The position numbers and the translations under genes were made by a program. A stretch of 38,510 nucleotides of DNA, from positions 1 through 38,510 of the forward strand of contig JAENVS010000048.1 of the NCBI GenBank assembly GCA_016650445.1, given 5' to 3'. The notes under the pieces were generated by a model. That model did no database searches. It had not been told where the DNA came from and saw nothing but the letters and a program-made list of their open reading frames with translations. The number at the start of each line of letters is the position of its first letter. Position 1 is the stretch's first letter. Shown one piece after another: positions 25,864 through 33,937 of this stretch. This DNA is from Frankiaceae bacterium (lineage in GTDB: Bacteria > Actinomycetota > Actinomycetes > Mycobacteriales > SCTD01).

Positions 25864-26756
25864 AAGCCGAGCTTGCGCAGCTGCTTGGGGTCGCGCTGCC
25901 AGTCCTTGGCGACCGCGACGTGCAGGTCGAGGTAGACCGGCGTACCGAGCAGCACCTCGATCTGACGTCGCGCCGTCGTACCCACGCCCTTGAGGCGTGA
26001 GCCCTTGGAGCCGAGGACGATCGCCTTCTGACTGTCGCGTTCGACGTAGAGGGTCGCGTAGATGTCGAGCAGGGGGCGGTCCTCGGGCCGGTCGACGCGG
26101 GGGTTCATCTCCTCGATCGTGACCGCGATCGAGTGCGGCAGCTCGTCGCGGACGCCCTCGAGCGCCGCCTCGCGGATCAGCTCGGCGACGAGGACCTGCT
26201 CCGGCTCGTCGGTCAGCTCTCCGTCCGGGTAGAGCGGCGGGCCCGTCGGCAGGCGCTGCACGAGCAGGTCGGCGAGCAACGCCACCTGGAAGTCGGAGAC
26301 GGCACTGACCGGCACGACCTCTGCCCAGTCGTGCAGCTGGCTGACCGCGAGCAGCTGCTCACCGATCGTCTGCTTGTCGGCCTTGTCCGTCTTCGTGACG
26401 ATCGCGATGACCGGGGTCTTCAGCGCCTTGAGCTCCTCGGCGATGAAGCGGTCACCCGGGCCGACCTTCTCGTCTGCCGGCACGCAGAAGCCCACGACAT
26501 CGACGTTGGCGTAGGTCTCACGCACGAGGTCGTTGAGCCGTTGGCCCAGCAGCGTGCGGGGCTTATGCAGACCGGGGGTGTCGACGAGGACGAGCTGCGC
26601 GTCGTCGCGATGCACGATGCCGCGAATGGCGTGCCGGGTCGTCTGCGGCCGGCTCGACGTGATCGCGACCTTCGACCCGATGAGCGCGTTGGTGAGCGTC
26701 GACTTCCCGGCGTTGGGCCGCCCGACGAAGCAGGCGAAGCCCGAGCGAAAGGTCAT
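25860..26756 (-). CDS. era: GTPase Era
   Basis: Ras-like GTPase binding the 3' end of 16S rRNA during 30S maturation. 298 residues: GRPNAGKSTLTN (G1), RPQTTRH (G2), VDTPGLHKP (G3), TKTDKAD (G4) and VSAVSD (G5), then the KH domain (VLGSKGSRLKGVGTTARRQI). The true start is ATG 26756, where the family N-terminus (SGFACFVGRPN) begins; a longer frame upstream merely runs through the deaminase-like gene. Last gene of the phoH-ybeY-corC unit, the usual actinobacterial place. Confidence 0.97.
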   Translation of the reverse strand: MTFRSGFACFVGRPNAGKSTLTNALIGSKVAITSSRPQTTRHAIRGIVHRDDAQLVLVDTPGLHKPRTLLGQRLNDLVRETYANVDVVGFCVPADEKVGPGDRFIAEELKALKTPVIAIVTKTDKADKQTIGEQLLAVSQLHDWAEVVPVSAVSDFQVALLADLLVQRLPTGPPLYPDGELTDEPEQVLVAELIREAALEGVRDELPHSIAVTIEEMNPRVDRPEDRPLLDIYATLYVERDSQKAIVLGSKGSRLKGVGTTARRQIEVLLGTPVYLDLHVAVAKDWQRDPKQLRKLGF

Positions 26757-26769
26757 GCGCCAGTGTCGC

Positions 26770-27156
26770 TCACGTCGTGACGGTCTCGTGCACCACGCCG
26801 TCCGGGCCGGCGAGCAGCACCGGTACGCCGGCACCGAACTCGCGCAGCACGGCCAGGTCGGCCGGGCGCACGTGCCGTACCGATGCCTCGTCGAACGTGC
26901 GTGCGTCCCGCACCACGACGACGGCGGCCTCGAAGCTGCGCGCACCACTGGACGCCGCCGCGGCCACGGCCCCGCGGAGGGCAGACGTCGTCAGCGCGGG
27001 ATCGATGTTCTCGACCGTGCCGGCGGCATAGGTGCGGCCGTCGGTGTCGCGGACGGCCGCCCCTTCGGGCTGCTGCGTGTGCGGGGCATGTGCGCGTTGC
27101 AGCGCCCGGCCGGCAAGCGTCACCAGCTTGAGGTCCTCGTGGTCGAGGTCAGCCAT
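26770..27156 (-). CDS. Cytidine deaminase-like protein lacking the catalytic residues
   Basis: 128 residues with the cytidine deaminase fold pattern: GAAVRDTDGRTYAAGTVENIDPALTTSAL and later VRPADLAVLREFG. Set against the canonical VENxxxxLTxCAE and PCGACRQVLxEF, the zinc-ligand Cys is Ser58, the catalytic Glu is Leu60, and both Cys of the PCxxC motif are replaced (Arg97, Asp100). It should not deaminate cytidine. It overlaps the corC 3' end by 8 bp and is followed 13 bp later by era. A conserved hypothetical gene occupies the same slot in Mycobacterium tuberculosis (between the CBS protein and era), so a structural or binding role in the operon is plausible. Confidence 0.83.
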   Translation of the reverse strand: MADLDHEDLKLVTLAGRALQRAHAPHTQQPEGAAVRDTDGRTYAAGTVENIDPALTTSALRGAVAAAASSGARSFEAAVVVVRDARTFDEASVRHVRPADLAVLREFGAGVPVLLAGPDGVVHETVTT

Positions 27157-28420
27157 CGCCGGCGTCCTTCGGGGTGCGGCAGACCAGCACCGTCCCGATG
27201 CGGTTGCGCCGGCCCTTGCTGCTCTCCGCGACGAGCGTCAGGCCGCCCACCTGCGCGGTCGCGCCAGGGATCGGCACGCGGCCGAGTGCCATCGCGAGCA
27301 GCCCGCCGACGGTCTCGACGTCATCCTGCGGCAGCTCGACGCCGAAGAGCTCCTCGAGATCCTCGACCGGCAACCGCGCCGTGACGCGCGTCGTGGTGTC
27401 GTCCACCTTCTCGACCGGCGGTGCCTCGCGGTCGTACTCGTCGGTGATCTCACCGACGATCTCCTCGAGCACATCCTCCATGGTGACGAGGCCGGCCGTC
27501 CCGCCGTACTCGTCGACGACCACCGCGATGTGACCGAGCTCGGCCTGCATGTTGCGCAGCAACTCGTCGACCGGCTTCGACTCGGGCACGAAGACCGCCT
27601 CCCGCATGACCTCTTCGACCTTCACGGCGCTACCGCCCTCGGAGCGCTCCTTGCGGACGAGGTCCTTGAGGTAGGCGACCCCGAGCACGTCGTCGTTGTT
27701 CTCGCCGACGACCGGGACGCGGGAGAACCCGCTGCGCAACAGCAGGTTCAGGGCCTGCTTCACGGTCTTGCCCCGCTCGATCGTGACGATGTCGGTGCGC
27801 GGCACCATGACCTCGCGGACGATGGTGTCGCCGAGCTCGAAGACCGAGTTGATCATGTCTCGCTCGGCCCGCTCGACGACTCCGCGCTCCTGCGCCATCT
27901 CGACCAGGTCGCGGAGCTCGGCCTCCGACGCGAACGGCCCGTGCTGGAAGCCCTTGCCAGGTGTCAGCGCGTTGCCGATCAGGATCAGCAGTGTCGGGAG
28001 CGGCCCGAAGATCCGGGTCAGCGCGCGGGCGAAGCCGGCCCCTCGCAACGCGACGGCGTCGGCGTGCTGCCGGCCGATCGTGCGTGGCGCCACGCCCACG
28101 AAGACGTAGCCGATGACGGACATCGCGGCGACGCCGACGACGACCGCCCACGATCCGTCGACCCGGTCGAGGCAGTAGGCCACCACGATCCCGGTCGCAG
28201 CCAGCTCGCAGATCATCCGCAGGAGGAGCAGCAGGTTGAGCGACCGCGGCGGGTCTGCCATCACGGCCTGGAGCCGCGCGGAGCCAGGTCGGCCCTCCCG
28301 GACGAGCTCCTCCACCCGCACCCGCGAGACCCGCGACAGCGCGACCTCGAGGCAGGCGAACAGGCCCGCGAGAAGCGTGAACAGGGCGGCCACCGCGAGG
28401 GGACCGGCGTCGGCTAGCAC
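27149..28420 (-). CDS. CNNM/CorC-type membrane protein with CBS domains
   Basis: 423 residues. The N-terminal DUF21/CNNM membrane domain (about residues 1-150, three to four helices, starting ALFTLLAGLFACLEVALSRV) is followed by two CBS motifs (MVPRTDIVTIERGKTVKQAL and MREAVFVPESKPVDELL). It continues with VVDEYGGTAGLVTMEDVLEEIVGEI, and a C-terminal CorC_HlyC domain covers about 350-415. The family is linked to Mg2+/Co2+ efflux or homeostasis; the older name is haemolysin-like protein. GTG 28420 starts 2 bp after the ybeY stop. Overlaps the deaminase-like gene by 8 bp. Confidence 0.92.
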   Translation of the reverse strand: MLADAGPLAVAALFTLLAGLFACLEVALSRVSRVRVEELVREGRPGSARLQAVMADPPRSLNLLLLLRMICELAATGIVVAYCLDRVDGSWAVVVGVAAMSVIGYVFVGVAPRTIGRQHADAVALRGAGFARALTRIFGPLPTLLILIGNALTPGKGFQHGPFASEAELRDLVEMAQERGVVERAERDMINSVFELGDTIVREVMVPRTDIVTIERGKTVKQALNLLLRSGFSRVPVVGENNDDVLGVAYLKDLVRKERSEGGSAVKVEEVMREAVFVPESKPVDELLRNMQAELGHIAVVVDEYGGTAGLVTMEDVLEEIVGEITDEYDREAPPVEKVDDTTTRVTARLPVEDLEELFGVELPQDDVETVGGLLAMALGRVPIPGATAQVGGLTLVAESSKGRRNRIGTVLVCRTPKDAGDG

Positions 28421-28422
28421 TG

Positions 28423-28938
28423 TTAGGAGCCCCGGGCTTCCTGCTGTCCCTCATGCCATGCGGACAGGAGCTCGCCCTGCAGTCCGAACATCTCGGCGTG
28501 CTCCTCGGCGTCACCGTGGTCGAAGCCGAGCAGGTGCAGGACGCCGTGCGTGCACAGCATCTGCAGCTCGTCCTCCGTGCTGTGGCCCGCGTCCCGTGCC
28601 TGTCGCTCCGCGACCACCGGGCAGAGCACCACGTCGCCGAGCATCGCGGGCGCGGGCTCGTCGAAGTCACCGTGCTCGTGGTCGTGGCCCGAACCGTGCC
28701 CCACGCCGCGCGAGCCCCGCAGGTCGAGCTCGTCCATCGGGAACGCCAGTACGTCGGTGGGACCCGGCTCCTGCATGTACTTCACGTGCAGCTCGGTCAT
28801 GCGCTCGACGTCGACGAGCACGATCGACAGCTCCGCGAGGGGCGACACACCCATGCGCTCGAGCACATGGCGAGCCACTCGCTCCAGCGTCTTCTCCTCG
28901 ACGGAGAACCCCGACTCGTTGTAGATGTCGATCGTCAT
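28423..28938 (-). CDS. ybeY: Endoribonuclease YbeY with a His-rich insertion
   Basis: Metal-dependent RNase for 16S rRNA 3'-end maturation and ribosome quality control. 171 residues. The zinc site is HGVLHLLGFDH (His131, His135, His141). The usual GPTDVLAFPMDEL strand is followed by an inserted loop with four His in residues 81-89 (HGSGHDHEH). That segment is normally acidic/Pro-rich and not His-rich in relatives as I remember them. ATG 28938 overlaps the phoH stop (ATGA). Followed after 2 bp by the CBS protein. Confidence 0.95.
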   Translation of the reverse strand: MTIDIYNESGFSVEEKTLERVARHVLERMGVSPLAELSIVLVDVERMTELHVKYMQEPGPTDVLAFPMDELDLRGSRGVGHGSGHDHEHGDFDEPAPAMLGDVVLCPVVAERQARDAGHSTEDELQMLCTHGVLHLLGFDHGDAEEHAEMFGLQGELLSAWHEGQQEARGS

Positions 28939-29939
28939 CTGGAGCCGCGCTTGGGTCCGCGGGCCGGGGCCTGCTGCTGGTCGTCGTACTGCGCGTAGGC
29001 ATCGACGATGCGGCTGACGAGCTTGTGGCGCACGACGTCCGACGAGTCGAGCTTCGCGAAGTGGATGTCCTGGATGTCGTCGAGGATGTCGCGCACGATG
29101 CGCAGACCGCTCGTCGTGCCCGAGGGCAGGTCGACCTGCGTGACGTCACCGGTGACGACGATCTTCGACCCGAACCCGAGCCGGGTGAGGAACATCTTCA
29201 TCTGCTCGGCCGACGTGTTCTGCGCCTCATCCAGGATCACGAACGCGTCGTTCAAACTTCTGCCACGCATGAACGCGAGGGGCGCGACCTCGATAGTGCC
29301 GGCAGCCATCAGCTTCGGGATTGACTCCAGGTCGAGCATGTCGTGCAGTGCGTCGTACAGCGGCCGCAGGTAAGGGTCGATCTTCTCGTAGAGGGTGCCC
29401 GGCAGGAAACCGAGCCGCTCGCCCGCCTCGACCGCCGGGCGCGTCAGGATGATGCGGTTGACCTGCTTGGCCTGCAGCGCCTGCACGGCCTTGGCCATGG
29501 CGAGGTAGGTCTTGCCGGTGCCGGCCGGCCCGATCGCGAACACAATGGTGTGCCGGTCGATCGCCTCGACGTACCGCTTCTGGTTGACCGTCTTCGGCCG
29601 GATGGTGCGGCCGCGGTTGGACAGGATGTTGAGGGTCAGGACCTCCGCCGGCCGGTCGCTGCCGCCGGTCTGCAACATGGCGAGACTGCGCTCGACGGCC
29701 TCGCTGGTCAGCTGCTGGTCCCGCTCGAGCAGCGAGATCAGCTCCTCGAACAGCCGCACAGCGAGAGCGTTGTCGGCGGGCGCGCCGGTGATGGTGATCT
29801 CGTTGCCGCGGACGTGCACGTCGCTGGCGAGTGCCTTCTCGATGACCGTGAGCAGCTCGTCCCGGCTGCCGAGCAGGCTCACCATGGAGTGAGCACCGGG
29901 AACGACGATCTTCGTCGAGACACGGTCGTCGGTTGGCAT
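28935..29939 (-). CDS. phoH: PhoH-family ATPase (PhoL/YbeZ type)
   Basis: Predicted RNA-linked P-loop ATPase that works with YbeY. 334 residues: a small N-terminal KH-like domain (about residues 10-90), then VFAIGPAGTGKTYLAMA (Walker A), RPAVEAGERLGFLPG, FVILDEAQNTSAEQMKMFLTR split over Walker B and the following helix, and VVTGDVTQVDLP. Starts at ATG 29939, 12 bp after HIT, and couples to ybeY through ATGA. Called phoH by family convention; phosphate control is not shown. Confidence 0.95.
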   Translation of the reverse strand: MPTDDRVSTKIVVPGAHSMVSLLGSRDELLTVIEKALASDVHVRGNEITITGAPADNALAVRLFEELISLLERDQQLTSEAVERSLAMLQTGGSDRPAEVLTLNILSNRGRTIRPKTVNQKRYVEAIDRHTIVFAIGPAGTGKTYLAMAKAVQALQAKQVNRIILTRPAVEAGERLGFLPGTLYEKIDPYLRPLYDALHDMLDLESIPKLMAAGTIEVAPLAFMRGRSLNDAFVILDEAQNTSAEQMKMFLTRLGFGSKIVVTGDVTQVDLPSGTTSGLRIVRDILDDIQDIHFAKLDSSDVVRHKLVSRIVDAYAQYDDQQQAPARGPKRGSR

Positions 29940-29951
29940 GTCCCCTCGATG

Positions 29952-30290
29952 CTAACCGGGGGGCCAGCTCATTGAGCGTCCTCCGAGCACGTGGATGTGC
30001 AGGTGGTGGACCGTCTGCCCGGCGTCGTCTCCGGTGTTGGCGACCAGCCGGTAGCCACCGGTGAGGCCCTCCTGACGCGCGACGGCAGCAGCGGCCGCGA
30101 GCACCTCCCCGGCGTACGCCGGATCCACCTCGGCCAGGTCGGCCACGTTGGCGTGGTGGTCGCGAGGGATCACCAGGACATGCGTGGGCGCCGCGGGGTT
30201 CAGGTCACGAAACGCGATGGTCCGCTCGGTCTCCTGCACGACCGTCGCCGGGATGTCGCCCGCGACGATGCCGCAGAACAGGCAGCTCAT
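29952..30290 (-). CDS. HIT-family nucleotide hydrolase
   Basis: 112 residues, HINT-branch histidine-triad protein hydrolysing nucleoside phosphoramidates or related substrates. Signatures: CLFCGIVAGDIPA at the start, RDLNPAAPTHVLVIPRDHHANV, and VHHLHIHVLGGRSMSWPPG containing the H-x-H-x-H triad. ATG 30290 lies within the stop of the preceding Pro/Ser-rich gene (ATGA), indicating coupling. Followed by phoH after 12 bp. Confidence 0.95.
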   Translation of the reverse strand: MSCLFCGIVAGDIPATVVQETERTIAFRDLNPAAPTHVLVIPRDHHANVADLAEVDPAYAGEVLAAAAAVARQEGLTGGYRLVANTGDDAGQTVHHLHIHVLGGRSMSWPPG

Positions 30291-30868
30291 CGCTTGTCGC
30301 TCGTCACCCAGAGGCCGTAGCCGCCGCCGATCCCGAGCAGCACGGCAGCGACGAGCAGCAGCACGACCAGCTTGGTCGTGCGGCTCGTCCCGGACGACGT
30401 GGATGCCGCGGGCTTCGCGTTTGCGGTCTCGACCGGGCCCACGGTCAGCTGGGGGCTCGGCGACTCGAGGGCAGGAAGCGGAGACGGGGGACCGGCCGGT
30501 GCTGCCGGGCTGTCCGACGGCGCCGGGATGACGGTCACCACGGCTGACGGCGCCGAAGCGCGGCGGCTCGGCGAGGGCGAGGGCTTGGCCGAGGGACTCG
30601 CAGGTGCGCTCGCCGCCTGGCTACGGCTCGGCGACGGCAGCGGGGGCGGCGGGATGATGCCGGTCGGCGAGGGAGAGGGCTCGACTCGGGCGGGGCTGGC
30701 AGACGGCTGGGGAGCGGCCGGGCTCGCCTTCGCCGTGCTCGTCGCCTTCGGGGTCGGGGTGGGTGCCGGCGCGGCGAACGGCTGCGCCTCGGCCGACCCG
30801 ACCAGGATGGTGGGCGTGACGACCACTGCTGCCACCGACAGCAGCAGTGAACGGCGGACGTCAGGCAC
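30287..30868 (-). CDS. Exported Pro/Ser/Ala-rich single-pass membrane protein
   Basis: 193 residues from GTG 30868. Signal peptide RRSLLLSVAAVVVTPTILVGSAEA; then about 130 residues of low-complexity Pro/Ser/Ala/Thr (likely an extended, possibly glycosylated wall-spanning stalk); then one transmembrane helix (about 166-186) and a short TSDKR tail. No folded domain is visible, so it may act as a spacer. It is the first gene of the HIT-phoH-ybeY unit and overlaps HIT by 4 bp. It is divergent from the sigma-factor gene over 50 bp. Confidence 0.78.
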   Translation of the reverse strand: MPDVRRSLLLSVAAVVVTPTILVGSAEAQPFAAPAPTPTPKATSTAKASPAAPQPSASPARVEPSPSPTGIIPPPPLPSPSRSQAASAPASPSAKPSPSPSRRASAPSAVVTVIPAPSDSPAAPAGPPSPLPALESPSPQLTVGPVETANAKPAASTSSGTSRTTKLVVLLLVAAVLLGIGGGYGLWVTSDKR

Positions 30869-30918
30869 CCGTCGACTCTAGGTGTAAACCGAGCAGGCCG
30901 GCAGGGCGTCGTACCAGC

Positions 30919-31449
30919 GTGCAGACGGCCGTGACAGCAGCGAGAGGGGACGCGCTGGTGGCCGCGGCCGACTCGCTGACGCTGCTGTACACCGCCCACT
31001 ACCGCGGGCTGGTCCGGCTGGCCGCCTACCTCACCGGTGACCGTGACGGCGCAGAAGAGGTCGTGCAGGACGCGTATGTGAAGGTGCTCGGCCGGTGGGG
31101 CGGGCTGCGCGACCTCGACAAGGGCGAGGCCTACCTGCGGCAGACGGTCGTCAACCTGTCCAGATCGCGGCTGCGGCACCGCGTGGTCGTCGAGAGGCAC
31201 GCCCCGGCGGCCATGCCCGACACGGCCAGCGCCGAAGCAGGAGCCATGACGCAGCTCGACCGGGCCGCGGTGATCCAGGCCATCGGCGACCTGCCCCGCC
31301 GGCAGCGGGAGGCCATCGTGCTCCGCTACTACGCCGACCTGTCAGAGGCCCAGACCGCGCATGCGATGGGCATCAGCGCCGGGGCTGTGAAGAGCCACAC
31401 CTCGCGAGGCATGGCTGCGCTGCGACACCTGCTCGAGGAGGACACGTGA
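30919..31449 (+). CDS. ECF RNA polymerase sigma factor, SigE-like actinobacterial family
   Basis: 176 residues, with regions 2 and 4 only. Region 2: LYTAHYRGLVRLAAYLTGD, then GAEEVVQDAYVKVLGRW and YLRQTVVNLSRSRLR. Region 4: IGDLPRRQREAIVLRYYADL and AHAMGISAGAVKSHTSRGMAAL. GTG 30919 is used; GTG 30931 would serve as well. The gene runs against its neighbours, with an apparent membrane partner 49 bp downstream. It should direct a small envelope or stress regulon; no promoter motif for autoregulation could be identified. Confidence 0.9.
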   Translation: MQTAVTAARGDALVAAADSLTLLYTAHYRGLVRLAAYLTGDRDGAEEVVQDAYVKVLGRWGGLRDLDKGEAYLRQTVVNLSRSRLRHRVVVERHAPAAMPDTASAEAGAMTQLDRAAVIQAIGDLPRRQREAIVLRYYADLSEAQTAHAMGISAGAVKSHTSRGMAALRHLLEEDT

Positions 31450-31498
31450 GCACCCCACGACGTCGCTCGCTGCGCTCACGACGCCGCGGGGACCCCGC

Positions 31499-33208
31499 AT
31501 GATGACCCCCGAGGATCGCCTGCGGCAGATCCTGCAGCTCGAGGCGGAGGACCTCGTCCCTGCCGGTGACGGGCTGCGCCGGATCGAGCAGCGGCTGTCC
31601 CAGCGGCGCACCCTGCGGTCCAGGATCGTCCCGGCCGTGGCCATTGCGGGGGTCGTCGCGGTCGCTGGTGCCGCGGCCATCACGGTGTCGCTCACCGACG
31701 ACGGTGCGCTCAAGGTTCCGGAGCAGCGGGCGAGCTCGGCGCCCAACCCGGCACCGTCCACCTGTGCCGTCGACGGCTGCGTCGACCCGACCCCGTCTGC
31801 AGTCCCGTCGCCCCTGCCGTCACCCGTCGTGCTGGTCACGACGTCCGCGAACGGAACCCCGGTGTGGCCGTTCACGACCAACGCGCAGGCGTCGGAGTGG
31901 CTGTCGCGTCCGGGCAGCCGGTCCTGGGCCGCCGACCCGGTGAAGGTCGTGGCCCACCTCATGAGCGACTACCTGAAGCTGCCCGGACAGGCGACGCGGC
32001 GGATCAACGACGACGCGGATGTCGCGATCGTCGAGGTGTCCGCCGGCGGACGACCGGTCTCGCAGGTCCGGCTGGAGCGAGTGGGACAGCGACCCGCGGG
32101 TCCATGGTCCGTCACTGCTGCCTTCGCCGAGGACCTCATCGTCAGCCGGCCCAAGGACGGCGAGGACGTGACCAGCCCGTTGCAGACCAGCGGCACGGTC
32201 ACCGGTGTCGACGAGTCGGTGCACGTGCGTCTCATGACCGACGCGCTCCTCGACGAGGGGCATGCCCCGGCGGGCAACGTGATCCCGTGGAGCCAGCCGC
32301 TTCGCTGGTCGAAGAGCGACTGGTCGATCGCCGCCGTCGTCGCCTCGACGTACGACGGGAAGGGCGACCTGCACGCGGTCACCATCACGGCCGTACGGCG
32401 GTCCACCGCGCCGGTCGACGGCGTGCCCGGTGCCGGCAGCGTTCTCGTGGCCGTCGACCAGCAGCACATCGTCACCGTCGACACCTCGACCGGGCAGCAG
32501 CTCCGGCAGCTGTCCTTCCCCGAGAGCGCGGGCGCGGACGCGATCGACAGCGCCCCGGACCGCGGCGGCGAGGACGGCGTGGTGTGGGTGCGCACCCGCG
32601 GTGACGGCTGCACCAGCTCGATCATCCGGGTCGGCCTCGCGCACGGGCCGGCCGGCGTCACCGTCGACGCGAAGCCGCTGCGACGCGGGCTGCCCGCGCT
32701 CTCGTCCGGCGGGCGCAGCCTGGCATGGGTGGAGCGACCCTGCACAGGCGGCGACACGACGATCGTGGTGCGTGGTCCTGATGCGAACTTCTCGACAGTT
32801 GCCACGTCCGGCGAGCCGGTCACCGACCTCGACGTGCGCGACGACGGGTACGCCGTCGTACAGCTCGGTAAGCGGGTCGTCGTGCTGCCACCAGGAGCCA
32901 CTGACATGACGTCGGCCCGCACGCTGACCCCCGACGACGGCTGCACGCTGGCGGCGCCCGCCTGGGATGCAGCGGTGGCGGTGGCCTGGCAGAGCTGCCC
33001 GGCCGGCTGGCGGCTGGGCCGCTGGGTCGCGACCGGAGGAGCCGCCACGAGCAGCATCGCCGTGTCGGTCAGGTCCGGCGTGCTGCACACCGCGGTCACC
33101 TCCGGGCAGCTGCTCGTGGCACTCGAGGACCACGGCATCGCCCGCCTCGTCAACGGCATGCTCGACGACATCCCGAACGCGCTGCGCTGGGGCCAGCCCG
33201 ACTGGTGA
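31499..33208 (+). CDS. Probable anti-sigma partner: single-pass membrane protein with extracellular propeller-like domain
   Basis: 569 residues. A short cytoplasmic N-terminus (about 42 residues, DRLRQILQLEAEDLVPAG-type helix) precedes a transmembrane helix (43-65). A Pro/Ser linker leads to a GerMN/sporulation-like middle (VIVSRPKDGEDVTSP is Gmad2-like) and then a C-terminal propeller-like region with VDQQHIVTVDTSTGQQL and LDVRDDGYAVVQLG. No zinc-finger HxxxCxxC is present, so if it is an anti-sigma factor it is a non-ZAS type. The role is inferred from its position after the sigma gene and its topology. Two adjacent ATG codons (31499, 31502) are possible starts. It abuts rsmE with no gap, tail to tail. 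Confidence 0.7.
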   Translation: MMTPEDRLRQILQLEAEDLVPAGDGLRRIEQRLSQRRTLRSRIVPAVAIAGVVAVAGAAAITVSLTDDGALKVPEQRASSAPNPAPSTCAVDGCVDPTPSAVPSPLPSPVVLVTTSANGTPVWPFTTNAQASEWLSRPGSRSWAADPVKVVAHLMSDYLKLPGQATRRINDDADVAIVEVSAGGRPVSQVRLERVGQRPAGPWSVTAAFAEDLIVSRPKDGEDVTSPLQTSGTVTGVDESVHVRLMTDALLDEGHAPAGNVIPWSQPLRWSKSDWSIAAVVASTYDGKGDLHAVTITAVRRSTAPVDGVPGAGSVLVAVDQQHIVTVDTSTGQQLRQLSFPESAGADAIDSAPDRGGEDGVVWVRTRGDGCTSSIIRVGLAHGPAGVTVDAKPLRRGLPALSSGGRSLAWVERPCTGGDTTIVVRGPDANFSTVATSGEPVTDLDVRDDGYAVVQLGKRVVVLPPGATDMTSARTLTPDDGCTLAAPAWDAAVAVAWQSCPAGWRLGRWVATGGAATSSIAVSVRSGVLHTAVTSGQLLVALEDHGIARLVNGMLDDIPNALRWGQPDW

Positions 33209-33937
33209 CTACGCCCAGCGGGCAGTCCTGGCGCTGACCACGGCCGCCGCCGCCGCTCCGGCCGTCGAGGTACGCAGCACGGAGGCGCCCAGCCGCACGG
33301 CCGTCGCACCCACAGCCTCGAAGGCGGCCAGCTCCTCGTCGCGGATCCCGCCTTCGGGGCCGACGACGAGCACGACGTCACCCGCGCCGGGCAGCTCGAG
33401 GCCGGCGAGCGGCCTGGTCGCCGCCTCGTGCAGCACGAGGCCGGCTTCGGCCGAGCCGAGGAGCTCCACGACCTGCGCCGTCGTGTGTGGCTCGTGGACG
33501 TGCGGCAGCCAGGATCGTCGTGACTGCTTGGTCGCCTCGCGCGCCGTCGAGCGCCAGCGGGCCAACGCCTTCGCCCCGCGTTCGCCGTCCCACTTCACGA
33601 CGCAACGCGCGGCCGACCACGGCACGATCGCGTCGATGCCGACCTCGGTGGCGAGCTCGACGGCCAGCTCTCCGCGGTCGCCCTTCGCGATGGCCTGCAC
33701 AAGCACGAGTCGCGGGGCGGCCTGCTGTTCCGTCGTACGACGAAGGACATCGAGCTCCACGACGTCGCGTCCGACGGACACGACCGTGCAGGAAGCCCGC
33801 ATGCCGCGACCGTCGACCAGGTCGACGGCCTCCCCCGGCTGCACGCGCCGGACCGTCGCGGCATGCCGGCCCTCCGGGCCGGCCAGGACGACGCGGCCGG
33901 ACTCGAGGCCGTCAGCCAGGAAGACCGGCGCGGTCAC
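33209..33937 (-). CDS. rsmE: 16S rRNA m3U1498 methyltransferase RsmE
   Basis: SPOUT-class methyltransferase for U1498 of 16S rRNA. 242 residues: N-terminal PUA-like domain with [19 protein letters not shown], a middle [24 protein letters not shown] segment split by family convention, and the knotted SAM site [16 protein letters not shown] plus [17 protein letters not shown] 33937 overlaps the dnaJ stop (GTGA). dnaJ-rsmE adjacency is widely conserved. Confidence 0.95.
   Translation of the reverse strand: MTAPVFLADGLESGRVVLAGPEGRHAATVRRVQPGEAVDLVDGRGMRASCTVVSVGRDVVELDVLRRTTEQQAAPRLVLVQAIAKGDRGELAVELATEVGIDAIVPWSAARCVVKWDGERGAKALARWRSTAREATKQSRRSWLPHVHEPHTTAQVVELLGSAEAGLVLHEAATRPLAGLELPGAGDVVLVVGPEGGIRDEELAAFEAVGATAVRLGASVLRTSTAGAAAAAVVSARTARWA

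Noticed and set aside
31450..31498. Repeat-like sequence between the sigma and anti-sigma genes (CGTCGCTCGCTGCGCTCACGA)
   Set aside because: The palindrome is short (5-bp arms) and similar low-complexity GC sequence is common in such genomes. No claim made.
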